Below, piece by piece: positions 8,012 to 18,548 of a stretch of DNA of 64,000 bases. Position 1 is the first letter of the stretch; each line of letters starts with the position of its first letter. Position numbers and translations under genes: made by a program. This stretch comes from an uncultured Lactobacillus sp. (GTDB lineage Bacteria; Bacillota; Bacilli; Lactobacillales; Lactobacillaceae), in NCBI GenBank assembly GCA_910589675.1, contig CAJUTO010000001.1:83482-147481 (forward strand), in the 5' to 3' direction. The notes under the pieces are model-generated. The model ran no database searches, was not told the origin of the DNA, and saw nothing but the letters and a program-made list of their open reading frames with translations.

Positions 8012-8161
8012 TTACTTAGTTTCGCGGTGAAGTGTTACCTTTCTTTCAACTGGGCAATACTTCTTTAAAGCTAAACGTTCCGGATGCTTACGCTTATTCT
8101 TTTCAGATAAGTAACTTCTATCGCCACATTCGGTGCATTCAAGGATAATATGTTCTGCCAT
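8012..8161 (-). CDS. rpmG: 50S ribosomal protein L33
   Basis: A 49-aa protein that I translated directly: it starts [12 protein letters not shown] and ends KVTLHRETK. Length and the Lys/Arg-rich centre ([12 protein letters not shown]) fit L33. It retains CTEC at residues 9-12 but has only one further Cys (YC), so a full four-Cys zinc site is not present; it is a partly degenerate C-plus form. The ribosome binding site GGTGG lies about 5 nt upstream. It sits between the class B PBP gene and the cyclo-ligase gene, a conserved neighbourhood in Firmicutes. Confidence 0.95.
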   Translation of the reverse strand: MAEHIILECTECGDRSYLSEKNKRKHPERLALKKYCPVERKVTLHRETK

Positions 8162-8233
8162 GTTTTCCACCACCTACTTATTTAGTTAACTGTTAAACTA
8201 TACCATGTTTTCCGTACTTTTACCAGTACTTTT

Positions 8234-10333
8234 CTATTTATTAAGTTTGAAGTAGTCTTCAACCATTGCCTTTGCCACTTGCAAAGTATATGAACCTTCT
8301 TTATCTGGGTCCAGTCCTGGGAAGACCACAGCTACAGCGATTTCAGGATCCTTTGATGGGGCATAACCAACAAAAGTAGCGTTAATAACTTCTGGCGCAT
8401 TCGGATTACCTGGGTTATCTTCATCATAATAAAAAGTCTGAGCAGTACCAGTCTTACCAGAAATCGAAGGCTTAACATTCTTTAATGAATGGGCTGTTCC
8501 CCATGAATTAGTACCATGAACAACACGATACATCCCTTGATGAATAACATCAAGTTGATCCTGCGTCCAAGGAATACGCATCTGAACCTGCGGCTTAGTG
8601 TTATGAAGAATTGATACTTTATTACCTTGCGAATTAGTCTCACCAACTGATTGAACTAAATATGGACGCATACGATAACCACCATTAGCAATAGTTGAAA
8701 TATATTGTACTAATTGAATTGGTGTATAAGCATCATAGTTTCCGTAAGACAAGTCAAGAACAGAACCTGTAAGCAATTGACCAGCTGAGTTATATGAGCG
8801 ACCTTGAATACCTGAAACTTCTCCAGGAAGGTCTACACCAGTTTTTTGACCCAAACCAAACATTGCAAAATTACGTCTCAATTTAGTAAATGCATCTGAA
8901 GGCATTGAGATAAAACTATGTGGAGTATATTTAGCATTTACCCATCTTAAAGCTAATTGCATCATGTAAATGTTACTTGATACTTCAAGAGCTGTTGGGG
9001 CATCAAGACTACCAAATGTACCAACTGGGTAAACAGATTTCTTAATTGGAGAACCTGGCAAGTAAATTGGCGTATCGGGCATTACGTTGTTAGTTGGTGT
9101 AATAACACCATTCATTAATCCACCCGCAACAGTTGCCCCTTTGACTGCAGACCCCATAACAAAGGATTTATTAATTACACCTAACGCATCATCAGTATCT
9201 TTATTAGTCTTTGCATTATGATCAATACCTGCAATCGCTAAAAGTGCTCCAGTCTTTGGATTCATCGCTACTGCATAGGCACCATTAGAATACTGCGTAG
9301 CACCTGCAGCTTTAGCAGCCGCATATTGCTTCTTCAGTGCATCTTCTACTTGTTGTTGATATTTAGCATTCATTGTCAAAATCAAACTGGCACCACTTTG
9401 TCCTTTATAGACAGTCTTAGTTTGTTCAACACCATCTCCGGACTTAGTAACTACCTGTGACTTAGACTTAGTTCCTTTCAGAAGCGGCTCATACTTTTCT
9501 TCTAAGTAACTTGTACCTACACGGTCATTTCGTGAGTAACCTTGTGTTAAGTAGTACTGCAAGTTATCACTTGGTAAACCAGCTTTTTCTGAAGAAACGG
9601 AACCAATGATACTTTTAATGGATTTTCCATTTGGATAGCTTCTGGACCAGTCAGTTCCAATACCTACACCTGGCAATTCAGATAGGTGCTCTCCAACTAA
9701 TGCCATTTCTCTATCAGTTAGACCTTTATTTTTAATATAGATAGTAGATAAAGTGTATGCTCCAGAAATCTTATTAAAAATTAAAGCAGCCGTTTTTTGA
9801 CGTTTAGTAAAATGGATATCTTGCTTTTCAACACGTTTTAAGACATTGTTATAGATTTGACTTGAACTTAAAGCATCCCCATTACTGTCATAACGTTCAG
9901 ATCGAGGCAGCTTAGCTGTTTCCTTTTCTGATATTTTACTGTTAGCTAAATAATAATCATAAAGCTGTCTTTGGGTAGGTTCTTCATCATCAAGTGTTAT
10001 ATATTGACTTAAGCGATTAGAAATTTTATATATTTGACTAGACGTAATGCTAGAATTTTTGGTATAAGTAATTGCGTTATTAGCTTTATTACCTACCAAA
10101 ACTTTACCGCTGCTATCATACATCACACCACGTGGTACATTATTTGATACAATCTTTTGGTCGGTTTGCTGTACTTCTGCTTGAAAACGTCCACCGTAGA
10201 AAAGCTGTAAGTAGGCCAATTGACCAATTAATAATAAAAATAAAACTAAAATGACGCCCAAAATAATTTTCATTCTTAGGGGCGTCGAAGTGGAATTTCT
10301 ATTCGAACCTTTACTCTGTTTTAAATAATTCAA
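8234..10333 (-). CDS. Class B penicillin-binding protein (D,D-transpeptidase)
   Basis: A monofunctional transpeptidase that cross-links peptidoglycan, membrane-anchored and facing outward. Domains in order: short cytoplasmic tail, one transmembrane helix (residues about 22-45), PBP dimerisation domain (about 60-300) and transpeptidase domain. The three penicilloyl-serine motifs are clear: SAVK at 395-398 (nucleophile Ser395), SSN at 452-454 and KTGT at 627-630. Length 699 fits the PBP2b/PbpA group. It lies upstream of rpmG, as in Bacillus pbpA, and is divergent from the yfhO-like gene. Whether it serves elongation or division cannot be decided from sequence alone; there is no PASTA domain, which argues against a PBP2x-type protein. 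Confidence 0.93.
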   Translation of the reverse strand: MNYLKQSKGSNRNSTSTPLRMKIILGVILVLFLLLIGQLAYLQLFYGGRFQAEVQQTDQKIVSNNVPRGVMYDSSGKVLVGNKANNAITYTKNSSITSSQIYKISNRLSQYITLDDEEPTQRQLYDYYLANSKISEKETAKLPRSERYDSNGDALSSSQIYNNVLKRVEKQDIHFTKRQKTAALIFNKISGAYTLSTIYIKNKGLTDREMALVGEHLSELPGVGIGTDWSRSYPNGKSIKSIIGSVSSEKAGLPSDNLQYYLTQGYSRNDRVGTSYLEEKYEPLLKGTKSKSQVVTKSGDGVEQTKTVYKGQSGASLILTMNAKYQQQVEDALKKQYAAAKAAGATQYSNGAYAVAMNPKTGALLAIAGIDHNAKTNKDTDDALGVINKSFVMGSAVKGATVAGGLMNGVITPTNNVMPDTPIYLPGSPIKKSVYPVGTFGSLDAPTALEVSSNIYMMQLALRWVNAKYTPHSFISMPSDAFTKLRRNFAMFGLGQKTGVDLPGEVSGIQGRSYNSAGQLLTGSVLDLSYGNYDAYTPIQLVQYISTIANGGYRMRPYLVQSVGETNSQGNKVSILHNTKPQVQMRIPWTQDQLDVIHQGMYRVVHGTNSWGTAHSLKNVKPSISGKTGTAQTFYYDEDNPGNPNAPEVINATFVGYAPSKDPEIAVAVVFPGLDPDKEGSYTLQVAKAMVEDYFKLNK

Positions 10334-10448
10334 AATTCTAACCTCACTAAACTAGAATTGATTTTAGCAAAAAATGCATCTAAATTCTATTTTTCTCCCA
10401 GTGAAAATCGCAATAATTATATATTCTTAAGAAGTAGGGTATTTATCA

Positions 10449-13025
10449 ATGATTATCAACAAAATTAAAACATATTTTAAAAATAAATATCTATATTGGC
10501 TTTCTTTTTTACTGCCTACTTGTATCTTTGCAAGCTATTTTCTATATCGAGGCCAGGAAATTTTAACCGTTGATCTAGGTCAACAATATATTGACTTTCT
10601 TTCTTTTTATAAAAATAATCTACTCTCTAATCCTTTAAACTTTATTTTTACATTCAGTAATGGTCTAGGGAGTTCGTTTATTGGAACTAGTGCTTATTAT
10701 TTAAATAGTCCCTTTAATTTTCTACTATTACTTTTTTCAAATTCATCTTTACCAATAGCTATTCTTTTAATTATTAGTCTAAAAGTCGGCGCTATTGGTT
10801 TAAGTAGCTTCTTTTATTTTCAGAAATTTTTCAAGGGTGATAATAAAATTTTCGCTTTAGCCGCTAGTCTTGCTTTTGCACTGAGCGGTTTTGTTGTTAG
10901 CTATAATTTAAATCTCATGTGGCTCGACAGTCTAATTTTATTACCTCTTTTACTAGACGCAATTGATAAATTATTTGAACAAAAGAAGCACTATTTTTAT
11001 CTTACCACGATCACTTTCTTACTATGGTTAACTAATTTTTATACTGGTTTCATGGTGCTATTTTTTGGCTTACTTTATTTTATTACTGCTCTAATTAATC
11101 ATTCTTTCTCAAGCAAAATTATTTTCCACTATTTCACTAAGAGTCTCTTAGGCACTACCCTAGGCGCCTTTGTATTATTACCAGCCTTTTTTGAAATATT
11201 AAATGGAAAAATTAACTCCGACACTACCCTTTCGCTAGGTTTTCAGTTTGCACCATATCAAGCTCTTGATAAATTAGTAATTGGCGCATTTAATTTTACT
11301 GAGATGGAAAAAGGACTACCTAACATTTTTCTAACTAGTATTTTTACTCTATTGTGCCTCCTTTACTTTATCAATCAACATTTTTCCCTAAAAGAAAAAT
11401 TTACATCAGCTATTTTACTATTATTTCTATTCCTATCTTTTAGCTTTAACCCACTAGTTCTGTTATGGCATTTAGGCCAATATCCTGTTTGGTATCCAGC
11501 ACGCTTTAGCTTTATCTTTTCTTTGTATGCAATCTATCTGGGTGTTCAAGTTCTCGCACATACACACAAATTTAATCTTACGAGCAAAATAGCTAGTCTG
11601 CTTTTAGTAATTAGCTTAAGTATCTTTCTTTTATTAAGTATCCATCAAAAAGAATTTTTGAGCCAAACTAATATTATTCTTACCATTCTTTTTCTTTTAT
11701 GTAGTTTACTCATAATTTTATTTTTTCACTATAAGTGGATCCCAGTAATCTTTTTCGGAATAGTAGGACTAGAAGTAAGTATTAATCTGCTAGCAAGTTT
11801 AGATAATATCTCTTATCAAAAAAATTTTGATTATGCTAATTTCACTAGTAATGTTTCTCAAACTACAACCTATTTACATAAATATGACTCTGGCTTATAT
11901 CGCACAGAAAAGACATTTACTCGTTCCGATGACGACCCATTCAGTAATAATTATTATGGGGTCAGCAACTTTAATTCTATTTCTGATCGTGCAGCTATTA
12001 ATTTAGTAGATTATCTTGGGCTAGAAAACAACGATAATTCTTTTACCAATAATTTTGCTACGCCCTTATCCGATAGTCTTTTAGGCATCAAATATAATAT
12101 TGTTCCCATTAAGAATAGGCGTAATTTACCTAAAAAAGAACAAGTTGTATTTACGAGTGCTTTTTATCGACCAGATTTAGTTACAAATACAGTCGTTAAA
12201 AGTTTTAAACAATTACAAATTAGAAAAAATTCATCTGCTTTACCACTTATTTTTATTTCAAATACCCATCAGAAAATTACCTTTTATAATAATATGCCTG
12301 CTACAAATCAAAATAATCTCTTTAGCAACATCGTCGGTCAAAAACTTAATCTTTTCAATAGTTTATATCTAACAAATCCAAGTAAACTAAAAAACACTAA
12401 GCATAGTAAGAATATCAATGAATATAAAAAGATTGATAAAAATAAAACTGCTAACATAACCTTTAATATTTCCTCATTTGAAAAGGGAGCTTATTACCTC
12501 GAGCTTCCCTCAAACTTAACTACTAATGTCACTTCTATTATTGTTAATAATCACCAACTTAACAATGATGATTTAGGTATTTCAAGTAAATTACTAAATA
12601 TTGGATATTATTCAACAAATACTCCTATTAAAATTGTTTTCAATCTAAACACTGAAAATATCAATTTAAATGGTATTAGAGTTCTTCAATTTAGAGAAGA
12701 TGAATTTAACAAAATTATTCGTAAATTCAATCAAAAACAGCCAGTAACTCATCAAACAAGTCCTATTTCTTTAAAAATTAATTACACTGCACAAAAAAAT
12801 GAAACTTTAAATTCTACCATTCCTTATTCAAAAAATTGGCTGATTTTTGATAATGGTAAACTTCTGCAAACCCAAAAATTTGCCCAAACATTTTTAAGTG
12901 CACCTCTAAAAAAAGGTACCCATCACCTTACTTTAGTTTATGTACCAATTGCTTTCTTAATTGGTCTTATAATTTCGATTATATCAACCATAATTTTATT
13001 TATTTTCAAACCAAAAAGGGATTAA
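10449..13025 (+). CDS. YfhO family membrane protein
   Basis: An 858-aa polytopic protein of the YfhO family (GT-C-like fold), with about 13 hydrophobic segments over residues 1-455, a long extracytoplasmic region rich in Asn, Ser and Thr (about 460-825), and a last helix (about 828-850). The opening RGQEILTVDLGQQY is the conserved DxGQQY-type loop of the family. YfhO proteins are implicated in adding sugars to lipoteichoic acid or in polyprenyl-phosphate-sugar-dependent glycosylation outside the cell; the exact donor here is not known. The Lys-rich tail ends in the shared terminator. It is a single gene with weak ribosome binding (AGG, 10 nt upstream). Confidence 0.88.
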   Translation: MIINKIKTYFKNKYLYWLSFLLPTCIFASYFLYRGQEILTVDLGQQYIDFLSFYKNNLLSNPLNFIFTFSNGLGSSFIGTSAYYLNSPFNFLLLLFSNSSLPIAILLIISLKVGAIGLSSFFYFQKFFKGDNKIFALAASLAFALSGFVVSYNLNLMWLDSLILLPLLLDAIDKLFEQKKHYFYLTTITFLLWLTNFYTGFMVLFFGLLYFITALINHSFSSKIIFHYFTKSLLGTTLGAFVLLPAFFEILNGKINSDTTLSLGFQFAPYQALDKLVIGAFNFTEMEKGLPNIFLTSIFTLLCLLYFINQHFSLKEKFTSAILLLFLFLSFSFNPLVLLWHLGQYPVWYPARFSFIFSLYAIYLGVQVLAHTHKFNLTSKIASLLLVISLSIFLLLSIHQKEFLSQTNIILTILFLLCSLLIILFFHYKWIPVIFFGIVGLEVSINLLASLDNISYQKNFDYANFTSNVSQTTTYLHKYDSGLYRTEKTFTRSDDDPFSNNYYGVSNFNSISDRAAINLVDYLGLENNDNSFTNNFATPLSDSLLGIKYNIVPIKNRRNLPKKEQVVFTSAFYRPDLVTNTVVKSFKQLQIRKNSSALPLIFISNTHQKITFYNNMPATNQNNLFSNIVGQKLNLFNSLYLTNPSKLKNTKHSKNINEYKKIDKNKTANITFNISSFEKGAYYLELPSNLTTNVTSIIVNNHQLNNDDLGISSKLLNIGYYSTNTPIKIVFNLNTENINLNGIRVLQFREDEFNKIIRKFNQKQPVTHQTSPISLKINYTAQKNETLNSTIPYSKNWLIFDNGKLLQTQKFAQTFLSAPLKKGTHHLTLVYVPIAFLIGLIISIISTIILFIFKPKRD

Positions 13026-13059
13026 CTTACTAGCTTTTACGTAAGTTAATCCCTTTTTT
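13018..13059. terminator. Bidirectional terminator
   Basis: A 13-bp stem GGGATTAACTTAC / GTAAGTTAATCCC with a 10-nt loop, flanked by AAAAA and TTTTTT. The left arm overlaps the stop of the yfhO-like gene. It serves that gene and convergent greA. Confidence 0.92.
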
Positions 13060-13075
13060 AGATAAATTATTTAAA

Positions 13076-13558
13076 TTAGTTCAATGTCTTAACGTCATTG
13101 ATAGTAACATCAAAAGTTCCACCTGGAGTGTTGATAGTTACTTTTTCGCCTTTCTTTTTACCAAGTAAAGCTTGAGCAATTGGTGAATCATTAGAAATTT
13201 TTCCATTAAGCGGATCAGATTCGTCAGATCCAACAATAGTATAGGTTTCTGGATCATCAGTACCTACTTCAGTGTAAGTAACAGTTTTACCAATAGAAAC
13301 TTCATTAGGATCAACACTATCTGCATCAACAACTTGTGCATACTTAAGCATTTGTTCAATTTGAACAATACGTTGTTCTACAGCACTTTGTTCATCTTTT
13401 GCTGCATCATACTCTGAGTTTTCTGATAAGTCACCGAATGATCTAGCAACCTTAATTCGTTCAATAACTTCTGGACGTTTTACTAATTTTAAGTTTTTTA
13501 ATTCCTTCTGAAGTTTTTCTTTACCTTCAGCAGTCATTGGATAAACTTTTTCTGCCAT
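13076..13558 (-). CDS. greA: Transcription elongation factor GreA
   Basis: GreA rescues backtracked RNA polymerase by stimulating cleavage of the extruded transcript. The 160-aa protein has the N-terminal coiled coil (about 1-75) with the tip acidic residues ([13 protein letters not shown], about 47-59) and the C-terminal FKBP-like domain. All expected segments are present. It is downstream of mltG (80-bp gap), the same greA-mltG linkage as in other lactobacilli. Confidence 0.97.
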   Translation of the reverse strand: MAEKVYPMTAEGKEKLQKELKNLKLVKRPEVIERIKVARSFGDLSENSEYDAAKDEQSAVEQRIVQIEQMLKYAQVVDADSVDPNEVSIGKTVTYTEVGTDDPETYTIVGSDESDPLNGKISNDSPIAQALLGKKKGEKVTINTPGGTFDVTINDVKTLN

Positions 13559-13638
13559 ACTAAAAATTCTCCTTACCTATACTTATTTTTCTTTGCACCA
13601 AACAGCTTATGTTTTCTACCTAAAAAAGTCAACCATTT

Positions 13639-14733
13639 TTACTGGCCTAAACTACTATTTCGTTTCAAATGTTCGTCATAGTTTTCGTTGTAGTAAACCT
13701 TACCAGTCTTAAGGTTTGCAACAAAGTAGAGATAGTTAGACTTAATTGGGTTCAATACAGCACTAATTGAATCTAGACTTGGATTGTTAAATGGTCCAGG
13801 TCCATATCCTTTATGAACATATAAGTTATATGGTGATTTTACTTTAATATCCTTTAGTGATAAAGAATGTTTATGCTTATTCAATGCATACATTACTGAA
13901 ATATCTGACTGAAGTGGCATATTAGCTTTAAGTCTGTTAAAGAATACTCCAGCAATCATACGCCTATCTTTAGTTTTAACACCTTCACGTTCTACTAATG
14001 AAGCTAAAGTTAAAACTTCCTGTACTGTTAAGTGCTTCTTCTTAATTGAACTGTAGTATGGTTGCAAAACTTGATCAGTCTTATCAACCATTTGATTAAC
14101 TAATTCTTTTAAAGAAGCTCCTTGATAAACATCATATTTTGCTGGGAAGAGATATCCTTCTAAATGATAGCGAACACCCTTACTGTTCATAGAACTAGTT
14201 AAAAGTTTAGGATATTGCTTCTCCAAACTCTTCATAAAGCTCTTATCTTTCATTAGCTTTAAGAAATCTTGTCGACTATACTTTGTATTCTTGCTAACTG
14301 TAGTAGCAATACTATCAATTGTTTGTCCTTCTTTTATTAGAACATGACCAACAACTGGACGACCACCTCCACCTTGCAATTGGCTCACAATCTCTTTGTT
14401 ATGCATTGAAGGTGATAAATAAAAATTCCCTGCTTGAAAATTTGTCGCACTATGACTCTTTAACCAAAAGTTGAAAACGGCCGCATTTCTAATAATCTTT
14501 TTCTCTTGTAAAATTTGAGCAATTTGACTATTAGTTGCTCCCGCAGGAATATGAACACTAACAACATCTTCATCATGTCGATTGACTGGTTGAAGTGCGT
14601 ATCCTACGTAACAGCCTCCAATCAAGACAACTAAAACTAAAATCGCTCCTAGTCCACTAAGGATCCAACGAGTAACCTTTTTAGATGCCTGTTCCTCTAA
14701 CTCATGATTTTTCTTTTTGTCTTGATTTAGCAA
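13639..14733 (-). CDS. mltG: Endolytic murein transglycosylase MltG
   Basis: MltG (YceG family) cuts nascent glycan strands within the membrane-proximal peptidoglycan and helps set chain length. The 364-aa protein has a cytoplasmic tail rich in Lys and Glu, a transmembrane helix (about 23-46), a LysM-like subdomain and the YceG catalytic domain. The conserved motif ASLVERE is at residues 244-250 and carries the catalytic Glu (probably Glu248). LEGYLFPAKY (191-200) is another family signature. It precedes greA in the same direction; pheT lies upstream with a 63-bp gap. Confidence 0.95.
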   Translation of the reverse strand: MLNQDKKKNHELEEQASKKVTRWILSGLGAILVLVVLIGGCYVGYALQPVNRHDEDVVSVHIPAGATNSQIAQILQEKKIIRNAAVFNFWLKSHSATNFQAGNFYLSPSMHNKEIVSQLQGGGGRPVVGHVLIKEGQTIDSIATTVSKNTKYSRQDFLKLMKDKSFMKSLEKQYPKLLTSSMNSKGVRYHLEGYLFPAKYDVYQGASLKELVNQMVDKTDQVLQPYYSSIKKKHLTVQEVLTLASLVEREGVKTKDRRMIAGVFFNRLKANMPLQSDISVMYALNKHKHSLSLKDIKVKSPYNLYVHKGYGPGPFNNPSLDSISAVLNPIKSNYLYFVANLKTGKVYYNENYDEHLKRNSSLGQ

Positions 14734-14796
14734 ATGCTTTTCCTCCGAAAATCACAAAAATCTAAGACAATTATAGCAAAGCTCCCCAGAAAAGAA

Positions 14797-17211
14797 TTAA
14801 CGAACTTTAATCTTTAGACTTTCTTTCAGATCTGCTTCAATTTTTTCCATTGCTGTAGCTACAACTTCATCAGTTAATGTGTCTTTTTCATTTAAGAAAG
14901 TTAATGAGTAAGAGATTGATTTATGACCTGATTCAATTTGACTTCCGGCATAAACATCGATTACTCGAATATCGTAAAGATATTTGCCTCCATTTAACTT
15001 AATTTGAGCTTCAATTTGTGCATTAGTTACATCATTAGGTACTAATAGAGATAAATCTCGCTCAATAGCTGGGAATTTTGGAGCAGCCTTAGCTTTCATA
15101 CCTTTATGCAGCATAGAAACAATTGCATCTAAATCAATTTCATAAACATATATCTCACTGCCACGTAATGCTTTGTCAAGCGTAGTAACAGCATGTGCTA
15201 GCATTCCAATTAGACCAACGTATTGATCATTAATATAAATACCGGCAGTTCTAGTTGGATGCATTCCTTGAACCAGTTCAGCGCGATACTCTACATCTTC
15301 ATCTTTGATACCAATTGCTCTAAATAAGTTAGTTAATTGGCCCTTTACAAAATAGAAGTCAATCTTTTGGTCTAAATGTTGCCAATTGGCTGCTAAAGTA
15401 TGTCCTGAATAAAGAGCAGCTAAATGTTCATGTTCATTAAATGTATTATTTTCATGATCATAAACTCTGCCTTGTTCAAATAAAGCTAGTTCTTTTTGCT
15501 TACGGGCCATATTATAGCTTGCAGCATCAACCAATCCTGTTATTAGGTTTTCTCTCATAGTTGAACGACTTGAGTTTAATGGCCATTGAACTTCAACTAC
15601 TGGTTTAGGATCTTTAGTAAATGAAATTGCTTTTTCTGGGGAAGTCAACGAGTAAGAAATTGCTTCCATCAATCCTTGACCTTGAACGATATCCTTAATT
15701 CTACGCATAGCAGTTTCTTTTGCTGAGTAACCACCATGAGTTTCAGCTAAAAGTGGTTGAGTAGATTTCAAGTTATCATAACCATAAATTCGGCCAACTT
15801 CTTCTACTAAATCTGCTGGAATAGAAATATCCCATCTTCTATTAGGAATGGTAACTACTAACTCATCTTCAGAGCCTGCAACAGTAAAACCTAACTGATC
15901 AAAGATCTTTTCCATTTCAGCTCTGCTTAACTCAGTTCCCAATACCTTATTAATATAAGATACAGTGGTTTTAACTACTGAAGGATTTCTTTGAGCATCA
16001 GTTGCTTTTATTTCACCTTCATTAACTGTACCATCCGCATCATTACGCAATAACAATGCAGCCATATCCAAGGCTTTTTGAGTATTATCCCAGTTAACAC
16101 CTTTTTCAAATCGACTTGATGCTTCAGTTCTGTTAGCGTGACGCAATGCAGATTTTCTTACACTAGTTCCATCAAAAACAGCAGATTCTAAGATTACATC
16201 AGTAGTATCGTCTTCAACTTCTGAGTTCTTACCACCCATGACACCTGCCATCATAACAGGCTTTTGACCGTCAGTAATGATGATGTCATTTGGATCTAAT
16301 TCCACTTCTTTATCGTTCAATAATGTAAGCTTTTCATTTTTATTTGCTTTTCTAACTTCTAATTTACCGTCCTTAAAAGTACGAGCATCATAAGCATGCA
16401 TTGGTTGACCAGTTAAAAGCATTACATAATTAGTGACATCGACCACATTATTGATCGGACGAATTCCTGCATTCCAAAGGCGTCTTTGCATCCACAATGG
16501 ACTTTCACCAATTTTTACACTAGAAATTTTTCTTAGGTAAAATTTAGGTGCTAACTTTTCATCAACCTGTACATCTAATTCCTGAGTCCAGTCAGGTCCA
16601 TCTTCCTTAAGCACTACTGGTTCAACTTTAGGTTTTTCATCAATAATTGCACCAACTTCATAAGCGGCACCTTCCATTGATAAAGTATCAGCACGGTTTG
16701 GAGTAATATCAAAATCTAAAATATAGTCATCCATGCCAAGTGCTTCGTATACTTCTTCACCTGGTTTTACATCTGCATCTTTAGGGAAAACAAAAATTCC
16801 ATCTGCATATTTTGCAGGAACGACTTTATCTTCAAAACCAATTTCTTGAAGTCCGCAAATCATGCCGTTTGATTTAATTCCGCGAATTTTACCACGCTTA
16901 ATTTTTTCATTTCCGGCAATTCTTGCCCCGTGTAAAGCAACAATAACATCTTCACCAGCTGCAACATTAGGAGCACCACAAACAATCTGAATTGGTTCTT
17001 CTTCACCAACATCAACTTGACATTTGTGTAAGTGAGTCCCTTCAATATCCTCACATTCTAAAATGTGTCCAACTACTAATTTTTTTAATCCTTCTGCTGG
17101 GTGATCTACAGATGCGATCTCAACACCAGTTCTAGTAATTTTTTCTCCTAATTCTTTAGGATCTTCATCTAAATTAAGAAAATCTTTTAACCAATTATAT
17201 GAAACAAGCAT
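14797..17211 (-). CDS. pheT: Phenylalanine--tRNA ligase beta subunit
   Basis: Beta chain of the (alpha-beta)2 PheRS that charges tRNA-Phe. The 804-aa length is standard. Domains in order: N-terminal tRNA-binding OB fold (about 40-155), B3/B4 editing domain (about 210-380), B5 domain (about 405-480), the inactive class II core (about 490-700) and a C-terminal ferredoxin-like anticodon-binding domain (about 710-804). It overlaps the pheS stop by one base, so translation is coupled, and it is under the same Phe T-box. Confidence 0.97.
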   Translation of the reverse strand: MLVSYNWLKDFLNLDEDPKELGEKITRTGVEIASVDHPAEGLKKLVVGHILECEDIEGTHLHKCQVDVGEEEPIQIVCGAPNVAAGEDVIVALHGARIAGNEKIKRGKIRGIKSNGMICGLQEIGFEDKVVPAKYADGIFVFPKDADVKPGEEVYEALGMDDYILDFDITPNRADTLSMEGAAYEVGAIIDEKPKVEPVVLKEDGPDWTQELDVQVDEKLAPKFYLRKISSVKIGESPLWMQRRLWNAGIRPINNVVDVTNYVMLLTGQPMHAYDARTFKDGKLEVRKANKNEKLTLLNDKEVELDPNDIIITDGQKPVMMAGVMGGKNSEVEDDTTDVILESAVFDGTSVRKSALRHANRTEASSRFEKGVNWDNTQKALDMAALLLRNDADGTVNEGEIKATDAQRNPSVVKTTVSYINKVLGTELSRAEMEKIFDQLGFTVAGSEDELVVTIPNRRWDISIPADLVEEVGRIYGYDNLKSTQPLLAETHGGYSAKETAMRRIKDIVQGQGLMEAISYSLTSPEKAISFTKDPKPVVEVQWPLNSSRSTMRENLITGLVDAASYNMARKQKELALFEQGRVYDHENNTFNEHEHLAALYSGHTLAANWQHLDQKIDFYFVKGQLTNLFRAIGIKDEDVEYRAELVQGMHPTRTAGIYINDQYVGLIGMLAHAVTTLDKALRGSEIYVYEIDLDAIVSMLHKGMKAKAAPKFPAIERDLSLLVPNDVTNAQIEAQIKLNGGKYLYDIRVIDVYAGSQIESGHKSISYSLTFLNEKDTLTDEVVATAMEKIEADLKESLKIKVR

Positions 17212-18260
17212 TAATCTTCCTCCTTACGGAATTGTGCCAAGAAACGTACATCATTAGTATAGAAATCACGAATATCAGAAATGCCGTATTTCAAAATTGC
17301 AAAACGATCTAAACCTAAACCAAAGGCAAAACCACCATAGACTGTTGAATCTACACCAGCATTTTCTAAAACATTTGGGTGAACCATACCAGCACCAAGT
17401 ACTTCGATCCAGCCAGTATACTTACAAATTGGACAGCCCTTACCATCACAATTAAAACAAGAAACATCCATTTCAACTGATGGTTCAGTAAATGGGAAGT
17501 AAGATGGACGAAGACGAGTCTTTCGATCTTGACCAAAAACGTGCTTAGCAATCATTTCTAATGTTCCCTTAAGGTCTGACATAGTAACATTTTTATCGAT
17601 TACTAAGCCTTCCATTTGCTGGAATTGATGAGAGTGAGTTGCATCATCATCATCTCTACGGTATACCTTACCAGGACCAACCATCTTTAATGGACCCTTA
17701 GAAAAATCATGCTTTTCTAAAACTCTAGCTTGGTCTCCTGAAGTTTGCGTTCTAAGCAAGTTTTCCTCATCAATATAGAAAGTTGCTTGCATATCACGAG
17801 CAGGGTGATCTTTTGGCAAGTTCATCATTTCAAAGACATAGTGATCAGTTTCAATTTCTGGACCTTGAACTACTTCATAACCCATTCCAATAAAGTAGCT
17901 TTCCAAATCATCCAAAATAATATTAATAGGATGTTTTGAACCTAAATGTCCCTCACGACCAGGCAAAGTAACATCAATTTTTTCTTCTTCTAATTTTTTG
18001 GCAATTAAAGTTTGTAAGAAGTTGTTTTTTGCTTCATCTAATTGCTTTTGAAGAAGATCACGAACTTGATTTACTTCTTGTCCCACTTTAGGTCTATTTT
18101 CTGGGGCAATATCTTTCATTGAGTGAAGAATCTGAGTTAATTCACCCTTGCGTCCCATTAATTCTACTCTAATCTTATCAAGCATTTTTTGGTTTTCAGC
18201 CTGATTGATTTGATTCAATCCTTCTTCTTTTAACTTATTTATTCTATCGAATAAGTCCAT
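17211..18260 (-). CDS. pheS: Phenylalanine--tRNA ligase alpha subunit
   Basis: Catalytic subunit of PheRS. It has an N-terminal coiled coil (about 1-85, Glu/Lys/Gln-rich) that binds tRNA and a class II aminoacylation core with motif 2 (FHQMEGL-type, here [12 protein letters not shown]) and motif 3 ([14 protein letters not shown]). [14 protein letters not shown] segment suggests a structural metal site, common in Firmicute PheS. I chose the ATG at 18260 (MDLFDRIN, 349 aa) because AAGGAAA lies just upstream; the further in-frame codons to 18296 lie in the T-box terminator region. Confidence 0.97.
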   Translation of the reverse strand: MDLFDRINKLKEEGLNQINQAENQKMLDKIRVELMGRKGELTQILHSMKDIAPENRPKVGQEVNQVRDLLQKQLDEAKNNFLQTLIAKKLEEEKIDVTLPGREGHLGSKHPINIILDDLESYFIGMGYEVVQGPEIETDHYVFEMMNLPKDHPARDMQATFYIDEENLLRTQTSGDQARVLEKHDFSKGPLKMVGPGKVYRRDDDDATHSHQFQQMEGLVIDKNVTMSDLKGTLEMIAKHVFGQDRKTRLRPSYFPFTEPSVEMDVSCFNCDGKGCPICKYTGWIEVLGAGMVHPNVLENAGVDSTVYGGFAFGLGLDRFAILKYGISDIRDFYTNDVRFLAQFRKEED

Positions 18261-18276
18261 CTCATTTTCCTTTCCA

Positions 18277-18510
18277 ACAAAAAAGCCCCGTCCCAAAAGG
18301 GACGAAGCTTCGCGGTACCACCCTAGTTTGAACTAGCACAAATAAAGTGCGTGTTCACACTCTTTTCGAATAACGGTGAAATACCGGAATTGATTAGATT
18401 CTGCTCCTAAGATGAAATTCATGCTTCTAACTTAAGTTTCTTCCACCAGTGAAACTCTCTCTAAAAAGCTATCCACACTACTAATCTTAATCATCGCATT
18501 TAATTATAAT
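18277..18510 (-). promoter_or_regulatory. T-box riboswitch (Phe) and promoter of pheST
   Basis: On the minus strand the leader contains the canonical T-box sequence GGGTGGTACCGC (18323-18312), which pairs with the uncharged tRNA acceptor end. It is followed by a terminator (stem 18283-18310, then TTTTTT). Upstream lies the stem I region with an AGTTTCACTGG-type segment and a candidate Phe specifier, TTC, in GAATTTCATC. The -10 box TATAAT is at 18510-18505; the -35 is weak. Low charging of tRNA-Phe would stop termination and raise pheST expression. Confidence 0.95.
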
Positions 18511-18548
18511 AGTATCTTAAAACTTTTTACCTAACTTTGCAATTACCT